DNA of 64,000 nucleotides from Bipolaris cookei (Eukaryota; Ascomycota; Dothideomycetes; Pleosporales; Pleosporaceae): assembly GCA_002286855.1 (NCBI GenBank), contig NRSV01000062.1:1-64000 (forward strand), written 5' to 3'. This document shows, piece by piece, positions 34,251 to 44,986 of this stretch. A model generated the notes under the pieces. The model had not been told where the DNA came from, made no database searches, and saw only the letters and a list, made by a program, of their open reading frames with translations. The number at the start of each line of letters is the position of its first letter. The stretch's first letter is position 1. The translations under genes and the position numbers were made by a program.

Positions 34251-35499
34251 ATGACGACTATGATTTTTCACTCCAGACAGTCATCAGAAGATCGCCTTGT
34301 GCCTTCAACTGTGGACAATAACAGCGGATGGGCCTGGGTGTGCCTCTTCATATCATTGTCAATGGTAGCCTTCTTAGTGATGGTGCGTATTTTCGGAAAA
34401 GAGAAACTATACAAATACCAAGTCCATGATGCTTTCATTTTCTTCGCATGTGTATGTACAGAAGACTTCTATCTCTAACATTGCGCAAGGTTGACAAGGA
34501 TGTAGGCTGTAGGTCTTGTTGTATGGATCTTCTGGGTCATATCTTTGGCAAATGGTCTTGGGCAGTCCTTCCGCGTTCTTGACGACAAGGATATATCCAA
34601 CACCCAATTAGTAAGTATAACTATTGCGTTGATTCTATGACTGGAATTCTGATCTGAGCTAACATTCCTCGCAGTACTTCTTCTTGAGCTATGTCTTCCT
34701 CAACATCCCGATCGCCCTATCGAAAATTTCATTCTTTATGCTTGTCAAGAGCATCTTTGCAAAAACAAAGCGCATTCCAGGCAGAGTTCTAGGGTGTACT
34801 ATAGGGCTTATTGCTGTATGGTGTGTCGCTGGCAGTTTTGTCGTACTGCTTAGTTGTTCACGGGCTACTCTTTTGCCAAAAGCTGGTGCTGAATATTGTG
34901 TCGACTCGGTCAGTGTTTCCATGAAGCGCCGGTATCTGGCAAACACTAATTGTCATCATAGAAAATTGGCTTCACAGTCATTGCAGCATTGGATTGCTTT
35001 ATTGAACTGATCGCAACGGCATTAACCATATATGGCTTCTCACTAAACTCGAATCCTTGGAAATATAGTATATTTCTTGCTTGGATGGTTCCTGTGAGAT
35101 TGCCGTATGTTACAATAAATGTGGAAAGATTTGGCAGGCACTGACTGATATTCGAACAGGAACATTGCTTGTTCAATCATGCATATGCGAATCTACTCCA
35201 AGTTTGTGAATGAGCGTCAACCCGCCATTGATATCATTCCAACCTTCCTTTTGGCAATTACCTTACTGACTTTCAATCTCACGTCTTCAATACTTCCATT
35301 GCTGAGAAACCTCACTCTCAAGGTCAACAGCGAAGGCTTAACCTTGCCTGATTATGGTCTACCAGTAGAAGCCGCAACGCCACCTTGCGAGACAAATCCT
35401 AGCATCAGATCTTCGGAAGGGCGGTCTACGTCTGGTAGATCAATTAACAGTCAGGAGTCTCAGCAGCCTATCATCCCAAAGCGGCGATGGGATAATTAG
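34251..35499 (+). CDS. Fungal rhodopsin-like integral membrane protein
   Basis: Five exons: 34251-34451, 34506-34610, 34675-34908, 34962-35104 and 35160-35499. Introns are 53-64 nt, all GT-AG, and the frame is consistent across every junction, giving 340 residues. About seven hydrophobic segments are present, for example WAWVCLFISLSMVAFLVMV, AVGLVVWIFWVISLA, VLGCTIGLIAVWCVAGSFVV, TVIAALDCFIELIATALTIY and IIPTFLLAITLLTFNL. The C-terminal tail is polar and Ser-rich. This matches the large fungal rhodopsin-like membrane family common in Pezizomycotina, related in layout to PTH11-type receptors. Ligand and signalling role are unknown. Confidence 0.8.
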
Positions 35500-37070
35500 G
35501 ATGCGATATTAGGCAGTAGCACCTTCGCATTTCTGCCCACGCTTACATAGTGTTGAAGTTAAAGCTCGTGGATTTGGTGAAGTGGGTAGCTGGGCCCAGC
35601 CACCAAGTATCTCAGCTATATAATCTCTCTCCTGTACTACTTTAGTTAGCCAATGAATCCATTGTCCAATCAATAGTGATATCGAAAGGATGACATGTAT
35701 ACAAAACTTGATAGGACGGCATTTGTTTGTTTTTTATGTTTGACATTACTATCTTCGAGCCCGAGGAAGTTGGTACTTGCTCTTGTGTTAAAACAGAATG
35801 TGGCAAATGGAGGGTTTATTGCTTGTGAAGTTGGCGGCCAGATTCAGTCTTGCATCTTGAGTGAAGGTGGGTTGAGCTGGCTACTAGCAAACAACACGGC
35901 GGGTCGCACCATCCAGGTAGCTTCTAGGCAGCTCGTGGCTATAGTGCTTGCTTAGAGGTCGTAGACGGACGGGTAGTCGGTACATGGAATGCTATTAATC
36001 ACTTTTTCGGACCAATTCGAATTCAATAACGTTGAAGCACCCTCAGAAAAGTTTGTGTTATGAGGCAAAACGTACGAAATTCTGCCATTATACAACAGTG
36101 GCTGTATCAAAGGTCAAGACTGTGCCTGTCGGGGTTGAATGGCCCCCCTTGCAGATCTAGAGAGATTCTGCTTTAAACAATTCCTCTGGCTATTCATGAA
36201 CGCATGCTCCCAAGTTGATAAGGACTTCTTAATCCTTATCCAGAGTTGCCATGTACCTGCCTGCATAACAGTGGTCAAAGGTATATTCCGAATTATCTTG
36301 ACATCCGCTGCGGAGTGGTGTGCATCAGAGATTGAATTAAGTTTGAATTGAATTTTGGTGCAACTTTCGGGAGGGATGTCGGGTGCCGCAAGAACAATTC
36401 TCATAGCCCATGTTAACATGGACTCGTCGCTTCTGGAAAAGTAGAAATTTATGCTCGGAGATGCCGACGTCATCGGAAAGATAGAAAGGCTACCGCCGAG
36501 GTAGACTAACGCGACGCAAGTAGTTTGGGAAGTTGTGTCAAGAGGACGGGTCAGGCGTGACTGTACTGGATGTCTGGGTAGCTTAGGGGGATAGGAGTCG
36601 AAGGGACGCGATCACTAGTCAAGGGGAGTCGCCCCCCGTTATGTGCTGAGAACTGACTGCAGAAAAGTCGACAAGGAATAGGGTCGGCCAGCTACGATAA
36701 GCTAGGATACAGGGAAACTATTCCAATTGATGGTCTAGCGGCGCTTGACCGCTTTGGATCGAAGTGCCCCCCCTGTCATGGTCGACGCTCTTTACCCAAC
36801 CAAGGTGTCTCAATCATATGTGACAGCCTCCCGACCCCGGTCTGAGCCAGAGGATGCCTTGCACAGTCTGGGCGGATTGTTCGTAAATGCCTTATGCATA
36901 CATGTGATGCTAGCGGGCGTTCCTGCCCATCACGGCAAGCAGTCTCTCTCGGTTAGCTGCATCATCACACGGCTTGCCCTAGCAGTCGTATGCAAATCCT
37001 CTGATCTGGAATAAATAAGGTGGTAGCTACCCCGAGATGTCCATTATATATCGATTCTCTTCACAACATC
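35500..37070. other. Intergenic region with two weak ORFs
   Basis: An 86-codon plus-strand ORF (35695-35955, ATG) has a hydrophobic N-terminal run (FVCFLCLTLLSSS). A 119-codon minus-strand ORF (36473-36114, ATG) has mixed composition. Neither shows a recognisable domain, and both may be chance. Nothing else is seen, apart from pyrimidine and purine runs near 36760. Confidence 0.3.
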
Positions 37071-37761
37071 ATGTCGAATGCCGCCATCATCACTTGCAGT
37101 GTCTTTGTTACTACCGTCAGAGCACCTCAGGCTATTCGCTTGGTAGTCCAAAGTTCCGCCTCACCCACCATTTGCCTTGCTTTCGTGTCGTACATCCTTC
37201 CAATTATCCCCTGCATAGCATCTATCATACTTGCCACTCAGGCACTCACCGCGTATGGTTTGCAGGTGCACTTATTTACCATGTATAGCCTTGCGTGGAT
37301 CGACTGGGTATATAAGGCAAACCTCAGCTTTTAGTGTGGCTAACCACTATTAGATGTATATTGACAAATGGTTCGCGGGCATGACCCAGCACAAGTGGTC
37401 CGAGCTACCGCGTCCCAAATTATCACAACAATGGCTTTGCCGTATTGGCGTAGTTATAGGACACATCGTCAGCGGGTGTGTGGTACTGTATCTCCACAAC
37501 TCGTAGTCCAACCTTGCTACTTTGTTAGTGTTTTCCGGTTCATACGTTTACTTGTCAATACAGCCTTGGCCTCAAGCATTCCAGCGTGAAGGCATGACTT
37601 GGTTGCGTCACTATCAGATTGCGTTCACAGTGGTCTTAGTCATGGCTTCTATTGCATTGAGCGTGATCTTGATCATTACTTCTACCGTATCGACAGTTGG
37701 AGCCATTCTTTTACAAAAGATCGCAGTATCCTTTCCCGCTTGGCTCCCTATAGTAAGATGA
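37071..37761 (+). pseudogene. Multi-pass membrane protein gene with one intron and an in-frame TAG
   Basis: Exon 37071-37307 (ATG, 79 codons) ends at a GTATAT donor after SLAWIDW. A 46-nt intron with a ggctaac branch and ATTAG acceptor leads into exon 37354-37761, which keeps the frame (MYIDKWFAGMTQHKW). A TAG at 37504-37506 interrupts the second exon between CVVLYLHNS and SNLATLLVFSGSYVYL, after which the frame runs to its natural stop. About five hydrophobic segments are visible (for example ICLAFVSYILPIIPCIASII and FTVVLVMASIALSVILIITS). The family is not recognised. The TAG may be a mutated CAG or TGG. Confidence 0.45.
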
Positions 37762-38902
37762 TCGGTCCCCAATCTGTACGTCACTGATATATCAGGGATT
37801 TTGTTTATTCCACCCAGGAACGATTCGTTGTGTTAGCACCATAATAACGAGTACGTGCGAGACGATATTGTGTACATGCGAGAAGATCCGGCGCACAAAG
37901 CCAACTCACCATATGGCTGGAGAAACGTGGAGGAAATGAAGAAAGCATGTGGCATAGGAGGGTGGAGACCTTGGAGTAACTGCTCGCTGTGTTGGGTGCA
38001 GAGTCGGACGATAAGAAGATCTGCAATGGTGCCATGATGCGTATGGCAAATACAGACAAAGCTCTATTCTTGTTGTGTATTCAATGCTCGGAGCGCCTCG
38101 ACTTTTCTTCAACGAAAGAGTTCTTGAGTGCTTATACCGATGGCACACTAGATGAGTCTCGGCTTGCGGAACCTCTTCGACATCTGGGTTCTAGCCACAT
38201 CAAAACTGCTGAGTTCGCCGCACTTTTGGTAAGTTTAGATGCAATCCCTTCGGGGTATAGCTGAAATTTCAAGAATAAGTTAAAAGTGACGCACAGAGCG
38301 GTGTTGGCAGAAGTCTCACATTGAGTCAATCTAGTTAGGACAAAGAGAAGCGCTGAGATGGCAGGACTAGCATGTGGGCGAATAAGTTTTAGGCGATTAC
38401 CTCCATCTTTTTCCTGTAAATACATCCTTTCATTTTTGAATACCATTAGGAAAAAATATTCAGTCCGTTCCAGATGCTGCGTGAGAGAGATTAGAAGCGC
38501 ACCATAAAATGGGTCTAACGGAACCCGCCGGTTGAGACATGTGCCAGAACGTGCAGCTCAATATTTCAAACGGCCAAGCACACCACAGCTTCGCCAGGAG
38601 GAGTGCAAATCAGCGTTTTGTGCTAGCGGGCTGGGCTCCCCCACTTTCGGGTACGTAATGCACGCCTTGCCCACCCTGCCAATGCATCAAGACGTACAAA
38701 AAGAAATCTGGGAAAACAAGGCAAACAGGCAAACGAAGGACAGAGCTTTCAACAAAAAAGGCGATACCAATCTCCGCAGAGAGGGCTGGGGATAAATACC
38801 CCTTCATGGTCAGTCTCGATATCAACCACGTCCTACATCCTCTTCTCTCACAATCGTTACTTGACAAAAAGCCATTCTTGGCCATCCTCTATCTCAGATA
38901 CG
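37762..38902. other. Intergenic region with a fungal-type promoter near 38790
   Basis: No gene is supported between 37762 and 38790. At 38793-38801 gataaatac resembles a TATA box. It is followed by a pyrimidine-rich leader and an ATG at 38903, consistent with the core promoter of the next gene. The distance from TATA-like box to ATG is about 105 nt. Confidence 0.35.
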
Positions 38903-39340
38903 ATGCTTGCTACTGCTCCATATCGTCATATGTTATCACTTACTCCTCCTTCGACAGATCTTCTTTACGGTTATCCCTCGCAGCCATCTGCGCAACAAGC
39001 TCGATAGTTCAATAGCTCGATAGTGGATCTATGGAAGACCCGACTGGATTTCCAATCGAACGCGACTGTCAATATTGCTATGGCACAGTGGGCATTACTT
39101 TGGAGAGGAGAGATTCCTGAACATCATATCCAACCCCCTAATGTGGAGATACTCGCACTTGCCGGCCACCTTTCCCTTACTTTGAACTACCACAGCGATA
39201 TCGTTTCTGCGATTGGAGGGAATGCTTTGCCTATTATCCAAGAACTGGCCGCCTCGAAAAAAGATGAAGGAGATTTAGTTACGTTCTTGAAATACAGGAT
39301 CACCTTATACCTGAACAGGCGCGTCGAGGTTACGACATAA
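38903..39340 (+). pseudogene. Unknown small gene cut by one in-frame TAG
   Basis: The ATG at 38903 opens a frame (TPPSTDLLYGYPSQPSAQQ) that meets TAG at 39005-39007. It then continues open for 110 codons (FNSSIVDLWKTRLDFQ, then LALAGHLSLTLNYHSDIVSA, ending NRRVEVTT). The second part is helical and clearly protein-like. An intron could hide the TAG, because ctcgatag resembles an acceptor, but no fitting donor was found that keeps both parts. A CAG-to-TAG change is the simplest reading. No family is recognised. Confidence 0.45.
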
Positions 39341-39630
39341 GAGATAATCTATATCGGCATATTTAAGAGAGCGAGTAACATATTAATGGTATTAGGAACT
39401 CTATTAGGGCACGATATTCACAGTATTCGAGTTAACGACTCGCAGTTCACTCTTTCCATTGTAGAAGTGGCGAATAGAACTGCGACATTCGAGCTCTACA
39501 ACCTTAAGATGGAGAATTGAATTTGAAGAGGCACGATGTTGTTGGTAATTTCCATTGCTCTACCATTCGTACTAGCGGATTCGGAGGACCACCTCCTTTA
39601 TTTTCGCGTCTTCAGCCTCTCCCAGCTCCA

Positions 39631-39978
39631 TCATTTCTGCTTCTCTCTCCTCCCTCGCTTATCTGTCTTTGCTTTATTTTCTCTCAAGAATCCTTGTAAA
39701 GTTAGTCTTAGGTATCTTATAACGTAATACAAAACGTACAAAGACGCCCATGTCGGATCGTTAAACTGATCTCCTAGTTTAAGCTGGTCTCTTATCGCCT
39801 CCGTCAGGTCCCGGATGCGCCGCAGATGGTATACACTGTCCCCGAGTTTGGAACAATTTGGGAACAAAGCTCTACTAATAGGTAGAGCCTGAATAGTGCA
39901 ACAGGAGAATTTCTTTGCCAATTGGTCATCTGAGAGCGAGGGTTTCTCTCTGAGGGCAGCCTACTGACGTTGTTTCAT
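39631..39978 (-). pseudogene. Unknown small gene cut by one in-frame TAG after five codons
   Basis: An ATG at 39978 gives MKQRQ, then TAG (39963-39961), then 110 open codons: AALREKPSLSDDQLAKKFSC, then SRALFPNCSKLGDSVYHLRR and a basic C-terminal end. A stop right after a glutamine pair suggests a mutated CAG. Without the first five codons there is no other ATG before residue 60 of the frame, so the gene would be inactive as it stands unless an upstream exon splices in past the TAG. The function is unknown. Confidence 0.4.
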
Positions 39979-40678
39979 TTGTAGATACTAATTGAACCGT
40001 TGAAGTGTGGAGGCTAGAACCCATTTTGGAGATGGATTAGATACCAAACGATAGTTAGACTCCTCACGAATAGATATTCCGCTGTAAGGACCAACGATCT
40101 CGCTGGGCTTGATGTACGAAATGACTTCCCGGCAGGCCTAGTGGGCGATAATCAATTCAGCGTCGGATGACGACATGGCGATGATCTCTGACAAGCAGGT
40201 TGTTCGTTAGACTTCACTGCATATATAGCAGAGAATGATCTACGATTCTGGACACACGCATGCGGGGTATATCTGCCTCTCGACAATGGCATAAGCAAAG
40301 TCCAGATGCATAAGGGGTTGTGTAGAAGAGCGTCATTGGTTGATCTCTATGCGCGGACACGGGCCGTGCTTTTCGTGCCCCTTCCTCCCTCATCCGTCAC
40401 CCACCGCTTCTCGCCTCTCGCCGGCGCCTGCAATACCCCATTCCCGGCTTAACCCCGTGACCCCTGACATGATAGCAGACAGAGATAGCGCGTCGAGAGC
40501 TAGGATCAAGGGTGGAGAGAATAGTTCATGGTTGCGTTTTACTGTGACAGGCGTCGTACTAGCTTGTGAACGAAAACAACAGTGGGGCGTAACACCCGTT
40601 AGAATGAACAATGACCAAAATCCCTGGTGTGTGGCGGGATGCGGCCTGCCCGCCCTTCCGTGGATGGCTCGACATGCC
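39979..40678. other. Intergenic region, no supported gene
   Basis: Contains only short ORFs. The plus-strand ORF at 40340-40762 is a shadow over the 3' part of the neighbouring minus-strand gene and its GC-rich flank. Confidence 0.35.
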
Positions 40679-41145
40679 TCACTCCTGCTCAGCATCCTGG
40701 TTGGGGCCAGCGGCTGCCGTCTCGGCAGCCTTTGCCCCACCCTTTCCACTAGCTGTATGTAGGATGTCAGCCACTGTTGAGCCTTCTGGCATGCCACTGC
40801 ACCTACCCTTTTCCCTCTGGTTTTGGATTGCGCGCGCCATGCGCCAACGAAAAACGTCGTATCGCACCTCGGGAATATCCTCAGCTTTCAGTTGAGCATT
40901 AACACGGCCGTATATCTCTTCGACATCATTGGCTTTCACTTCAGACCATTTGATCCCTGGATTGTCTTTTACTAGTGCATCAATCTCGGTTTTGGTGATG
41001 TACTACCACTCAAGATCAGCGTCTACTTTGATAGAGTAAGAGTATTCTGCCACACGTAGAACCTGTCCCATTGCGGTTGAGTGTGACTGGCGTCTTTCTA
41101 GGCTTCACGTTTTGTAGCTTTTTTCTTGAGCCCCCGTGCATCCAT
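40679..41145 (-). pseudogene. Paralogue of the 29683-30007 small gene, interrupted by a TAG
   Basis: From the ATG at 41145 the frame reads MDARGLKKKATKREA, then TAG (41100-41098), then KDASHTQPQWDRFY. A GTGTGG donor (41055) and GTGGTAG acceptor (41003) define a 53-nt intron leading to YITKTEIDALVKDNPGIKW and EEIYGRVNAQLKAEDIPEV, then a stop at 40679. It aligns with the gene at 29683-30007: basic leader, DR-x-x-Y at the exon end, EV/EI-x-x-L, W-S-x-V, EE-V/I-x-x-R, and the intron in the same place. The C-terminal tail here is longer. If the TAG is real, translation would give only 15 residues. The frame is also open upstream of the ATG to 41379. Confidence 0.5.
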
Positions 41146-41244
41146 GACTTCTATGCGTGCGGCAAACTGACGTCTGTCCCGGTTGGGTAAGTTGAGTAGG
41201 TTCGCTAGATTTGCTGGATGGCGCGGGGCTTGTGCGTGCTTGTG

Positions 41245-41289
41245 GAGCTCGACTACTACGTACGTAGTACGTAGTAGTAGTCCGAGCTC
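41245..41289. repeat. 45-bp imperfect palindrome
   Basis: Arms gagctcgactactacgtac and its near-complement meet around the tacgta centre at 41261-41266. The right arm has extra tag units, so the hairpin is imperfect. It begins and ends with a GAGCTC site. It could form a stable cruciform. It lies about 100 bp upstream of the interrupted gene at 41145. No factor is inferred. Confidence 0.75.
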
Positions 41290-41847
41290 GTTTGGCCCCG
41301 AAAGTCCGTGCGCCCTCCTCGGTTCCCCAGTCGCACGGCTGTTATCACGCGCCACTCCTGCGTTAGCATTGTGAGACATTCAGACGTATCGAATACAGCA
41401 TACTGGACTCTAACTGATTGGAGGCCAGTTCGGTTAATCAAAGGTGGCATTGGTGTAGTGCGTAACCAACATCGGTTCGAGATTAAGCCAGGCCCGGTTT
41501 GACCTTGGAAAATGAAGAAAGGGAACTGCCCCCCTGCGATTGCGAAGATCTGATTGTGATCCTACACTTGCTCTATGCGTGGTGCTGGCCATATGCAATC
41601 ATCGCCAAGTACAGGTCAGATGAAGATGCCCCTGACAAATCGGCATGCATTGACTCTTGGTTGCTTTGATGCTCATGCTCAGCCCCCAGAATCAGCTTGC
41701 CCATCTAAAAAAAGACTCTGAGGCCCAGATATAAAGCTCAGGGTCTCGCTGTATCCTGTGAAATGGAAACCTTCATCCTTAAGCAGTTTTTCTTTGCATC
41801 ATCAAACAATTTATTAACCCTCCAAGCGGCGCACGGAAGCAGCCGCT

Positions 41848-42618
41848 ATGGACGGAGCAGCCACCACGCAGGAATATCTCTCAGCTGTCGAGGGCTGCAC
41901 AAAAAGTCTAAACTTACCACCGAGCGTGGTGCTCACAACTGAGCAACAAGTCAGTACTTCCCAAAGGACAATGTTCAAAAACACCATGGAATTGAGTAAG
42001 GAATGAGAGACTGCCGTTTAACCTATGCTAAGGCATCACAGATAGCAGTAAGAGTACAATAAATTTCGACCGGCCCGGCCACGAACACACAACAATACCG
42101 ACCAGCACCCCTCGACCAGCTTCGACTTATCAGTCCCTGCCCCAATTGGCCAAACAATTTGGAAAAGACGCCGGCCTCAATGATGCGGAATTGGAGCACT
42201 TATCGGTATCGTTGATTTCCTCTAAGTGTTGGTTCAGTTCTATGTTACTAAAATCCTCTAGAAGACGGTAGTATATGAAGCACGCCAACTTATGGAGAAA
42301 AGGCCTAGGACACCCTGGAAAGATTACACGTATAAGGAAAAACATTGTTGTTTGAGATCAGCAAAAGAAATGATTAGGGTAATGACCAAAAAGACTGTCT
42401 CACGGGCTAGCCTTGAGTCGATGATATCGTGGCTTATAAATACACAAATCCATGCTCAAGGAGAGAAAGTGAAGGGGAAGAACGCAGCAGGTGAGAAAAA
42501 GAGTCGCATTATTCACACTAGGCTAATGACGCTTAGCTATCTATATCGACAAGAGGAATCCACACGTACTACCAAGCAGGAGCCCGACAGCACCCAACTC
42601 TTTATCTGCTATCTATAG
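41848..42618 (+). CDS. Three-exon hypothetical gene, 222 residues
   Basis: Exons 41848-41995, 42042-42205 and 42262-42618 join in frame. The introns are 46 and 56 nt, with donors GTAAGG and GTATCG, branch-like tgctaag and ttactaa, and acceptors CACAG and CTCTAG. Translation reads MDGAATTQEYLSAVEGCTKS, then TYQSLPQLAKQFGKDAGLND, then KTVVYEARQLMEKRPRTPWK and a basic helical part (VSRASLESMISWLINTQIHA). Each exon alone looks protein-like and only this splice pattern keeps them in one frame. No domain is recognised. It is rich in Lys and Glu at the C-terminus. The stop at 42618 seems natural. Confidence 0.55.
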
Positions 42619-42782
42619 CACGCATTTTGATGGTACTCTGGGATTCGAAAATATCATTTGAACTTGTCTAACACTTTGCAGCTACTGGTAACACGAAAGC
42701 CGATGCTGATAAGTCCCACGCCAAAGTCAGAAGATTCGACCCTATCAGAGACATTTGAATAGAGGATGACCATCTCGAAAGA

Positions 42783-43460
42783 TCACTGTCTGATTTCAAT
42801 CCCTTCCATCATATCGCCATCTTGATCCTCTTCATTATCTGTACTTTTGGCGTCTATGCCGCCTGGCAGCCCGCCTTCAAGGAAAAGCCACGATGTGCTT
42901 CCATGATCTTTTGAGTCTAATGGCTGCCTTGTACCTGGATGTAGCCCTGCTTTCTTGTGCGCCTCAAGGAACTTCGTCTTTTCTTTGTAACCTTCCAATG
43001 TAGCTAGATTTTTCTCTGCGAAGCTCTTACCAACTAATTGAATTATTTCTGTTCGAGTCACCCAATCGATGGTGCCATCATTGTACATGACCTTTGCATA
43101 GGTATCTGGCCGACGTTTCCTGGACCCTGATTCGTAATCCTCGGCTCGACACATGACTACACATAGACCTATTGCCCCGATTCCGTTCGTCTTGAGTTCG
43201 TTCTTCCTTTTCCAGAGATCGAATGTGAAATGGGAAGATCCGTCATCACAGTCTTGGAGTGCTTCCGCGCCGCCAGGACCTAAGTCGCTTCCTCGAATAA
43301 CTTGGTAATGCTCTAATCTCTCAGTGCCAGCACGGAGTATAAATCGACTGAATCTGGGGTTGCCAGTTCGACACAATCTGGTAGCGACCAAATCTCCAAA
43401 CTCTGTCTTCCCGTCGCTATAGTCAGGCATCTTTATGACATCCACCTCGCCGAATCGCAT
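42783..43460 (-). CDS. Hypothetical protein, 225 residues
   Basis: An ATG at 43460 opens 225 codons without a stop, with natural composition: MRFGEVDVIKMPDYSDGKTE, then FILRAGTERLEHYQVIRGSD, then GAIGLCVVMCRAEDYESGSR and VMYNDGTIDWVTRTEIIQLV. The same frame is open 20 codons upstream (KEKDYLS) to a TAG near 43508 that looks like an acceptor (taactag), so an upstream exon is likely and the true start may lie beyond it. No domain is recognised. The tail is acidic and Met-rich. Confidence 0.65.
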   Translation of the reverse strand: MRFGEVDVIKMPDYSDGKTEFGDLVATRLCRTGNPRFSRFILRAGTERLEHYQVIRGSDLGPGGAEALQDCDDGSSHFTFDLWKRKNELKTNGIGAIGLCVVMCRAEDYESGSRKRRPDTYAKVMYNDGTIDWVTRTEIIQLVGKSFAEKNLATLEGYKEKTKFLEAHKKAGLHPGTRQPLDSKDHGSTSWLFLEGGLPGGIDAKSTDNEEDQDGDMMEGIEIRQ

Positions 43461-44254
43461 TGACAGATAGTCTTTCTCTTTCGCAAAATATAACCTTTTC
43501 GAGAACTAGTTAAAGATCGCTCCAAGAGGAAGAGAGGGATACTATTAGTTTTTCTTTAGTCATTCATCTTTTGGTGGTAGTCTTCACAGATAGAGCAAAA
43601 GAAGCAATGCGCCAGAAAATTGCTACTGCTGTATGCAGAACTAGTTTTATTGAGTGGTGACTCTTCTTGCTTTTTTGTGATGCAGTTGATCATGGGAATC
43701 TATTGTGATATCCAGACGATGGTGGTAAGAAGAACAATTTTCGCAAGATGTATGGCTGTAATGAGGAGAAAGACTATTGCTTTTGTCGAAGCATTCACTC
43801 TTCCATGCATGATCTAGCGACTTCCGTAATGAAGAATAAGCAGTTTGGTTGATAGCAGTAGACTTGCCAGGCCACATAAGAGTGTCGAAAAAAGACCCCA
43901 TATGACGTTTCTTGAGGTAGAAGCAGAGAGGTGTGTATACCCTACGGGGTATCCACATCTTATACAACCAGAAAAGATGGAACTAAAAACTGCCTACTTT
44001 TGAGACTAGACATCATTCGCGGCAAACTAGGGAGTTTTTTATCCTGTTCTAGCATGTAAGGCTCGGCAGGTGAAGAAAAAACAGCTTTTTAACACTTAAG
44101 ATAGATGAACTATAGAGTACTATGTTGACACCTTGTACGTGATCCAAACTAGTCTGGGGACAGTGCTACTCAAGCGAAGTTTCGCCGCTAAGTACAACGC
44201 TTCTTTTATAGTTCCTTGAGTATCGCACCTGTCAAATCCAGGGCTCATGCTTGA
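43461..44254. other. Intergenic region
   Basis: About 0.8 kb. The minus-strand frame 43967-43647 reads protein-like in part (TLMWPGKSTAINQTAYSSLR) but has no ATG at its start. It may be a fragment or an unplaced exon. Nothing else is seen. Confidence 0.3.
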
Positions 44255-44986
44255 CTATTGCATCAGATTTGGATGTTTTCGCATCGGGAATCGGTAAACT
44301 ATCTGATATGAGAATTTTCCCTTAATAGTCAAGGTAACTAACCTTTGCTTTGTGCTATTGAGAGCTTCCGAATCCCGGTATTCAGTTGCCGCACCACTGT
44401 TATGTGTACATTGCACCTTGTGAGCCTTATATATACTTGTATCAGTGTCTGGTAAATAGAGAATATCCACCTTAACTTTGAGACGCTTGCAACTATCACA
44501 AGCCCCCTTCGCCCTAGTCCTTTTGTATGAAGCTTTCTCCACGGGATTCATCTTCCTTCGTTTACGGAGAGCCTGGGTAGATTGATTTTGTGCATTGAAA
44601 GTGGAGTATAGCACATGCTCCGTGCTTGACGCAGCAGCAGGCTCTTTGGGCAACATCGCGTTCGCAGATTTTCTCTCAGAGCAGTGGACATCCATAGCTG
44701 GTTGCGGTGACTCTTCTACATCCTGAAGAAGGGATATAGACTTTTCTTCATGTTGTTTAGGAGCAGATGCTTCTAAAGCTGGTTCATTTTCCTTCATGGC
44801 TTGGAGTTCTTGTTTCAGATAGTCAATTACAGCTGCATGCTTTCTTTGCTGCAGATTTGTATATTTGGGGTATTAATCTTTGAGAACTTCATATAATTTG
44901 TCAAAGCTAAATCGTTCCTTGAACTCTATGCCTTTCCATGGTTCTTCGTGGTCGTTTTTCGGGCGGACCCGTTTGATGACGTCCAT
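44255..44986 (-). pseudogene. Zn-cysteine-motif regulator-like gene interrupted by a TAA
   Basis: From the ATG at 44986 the frame reads MDVIKRVRPKNDHEEPWKGI and SFDKLYEVLKD, then TAA at 44875-44873. It then continues open as YPKYTNLQQRKHAAVIDYLK and onward to 44255. Near residue 160 is GACDSCKRLK. A GTTAAG intron there would give C-X2-C-X6-C (ending VQCTHNS), the first half of a fungal Zn2Cys6 cluster. The remaining three cysteines of that cluster are missing, so it is truncated or divergent. The TAA could be a mutated CAA. An ATG at 44797 would allow a shorter product. Confidence 0.5.

Noticed and set aside
36731..36770. tRNA-like words (tggtctagcgg ... ggatcgaa)
   Set aside because: No acceptor stem or complete cloverleaf could be folded around them.
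41440..41500. tRNA-like D-arm and T-loop words (tggtgtagtg ... ggttcgagatt)
   Set aside because: The anticodon arm and acceptor stem are missing. It could be a tRNA-derived SINE fragment but there is no second copy here.
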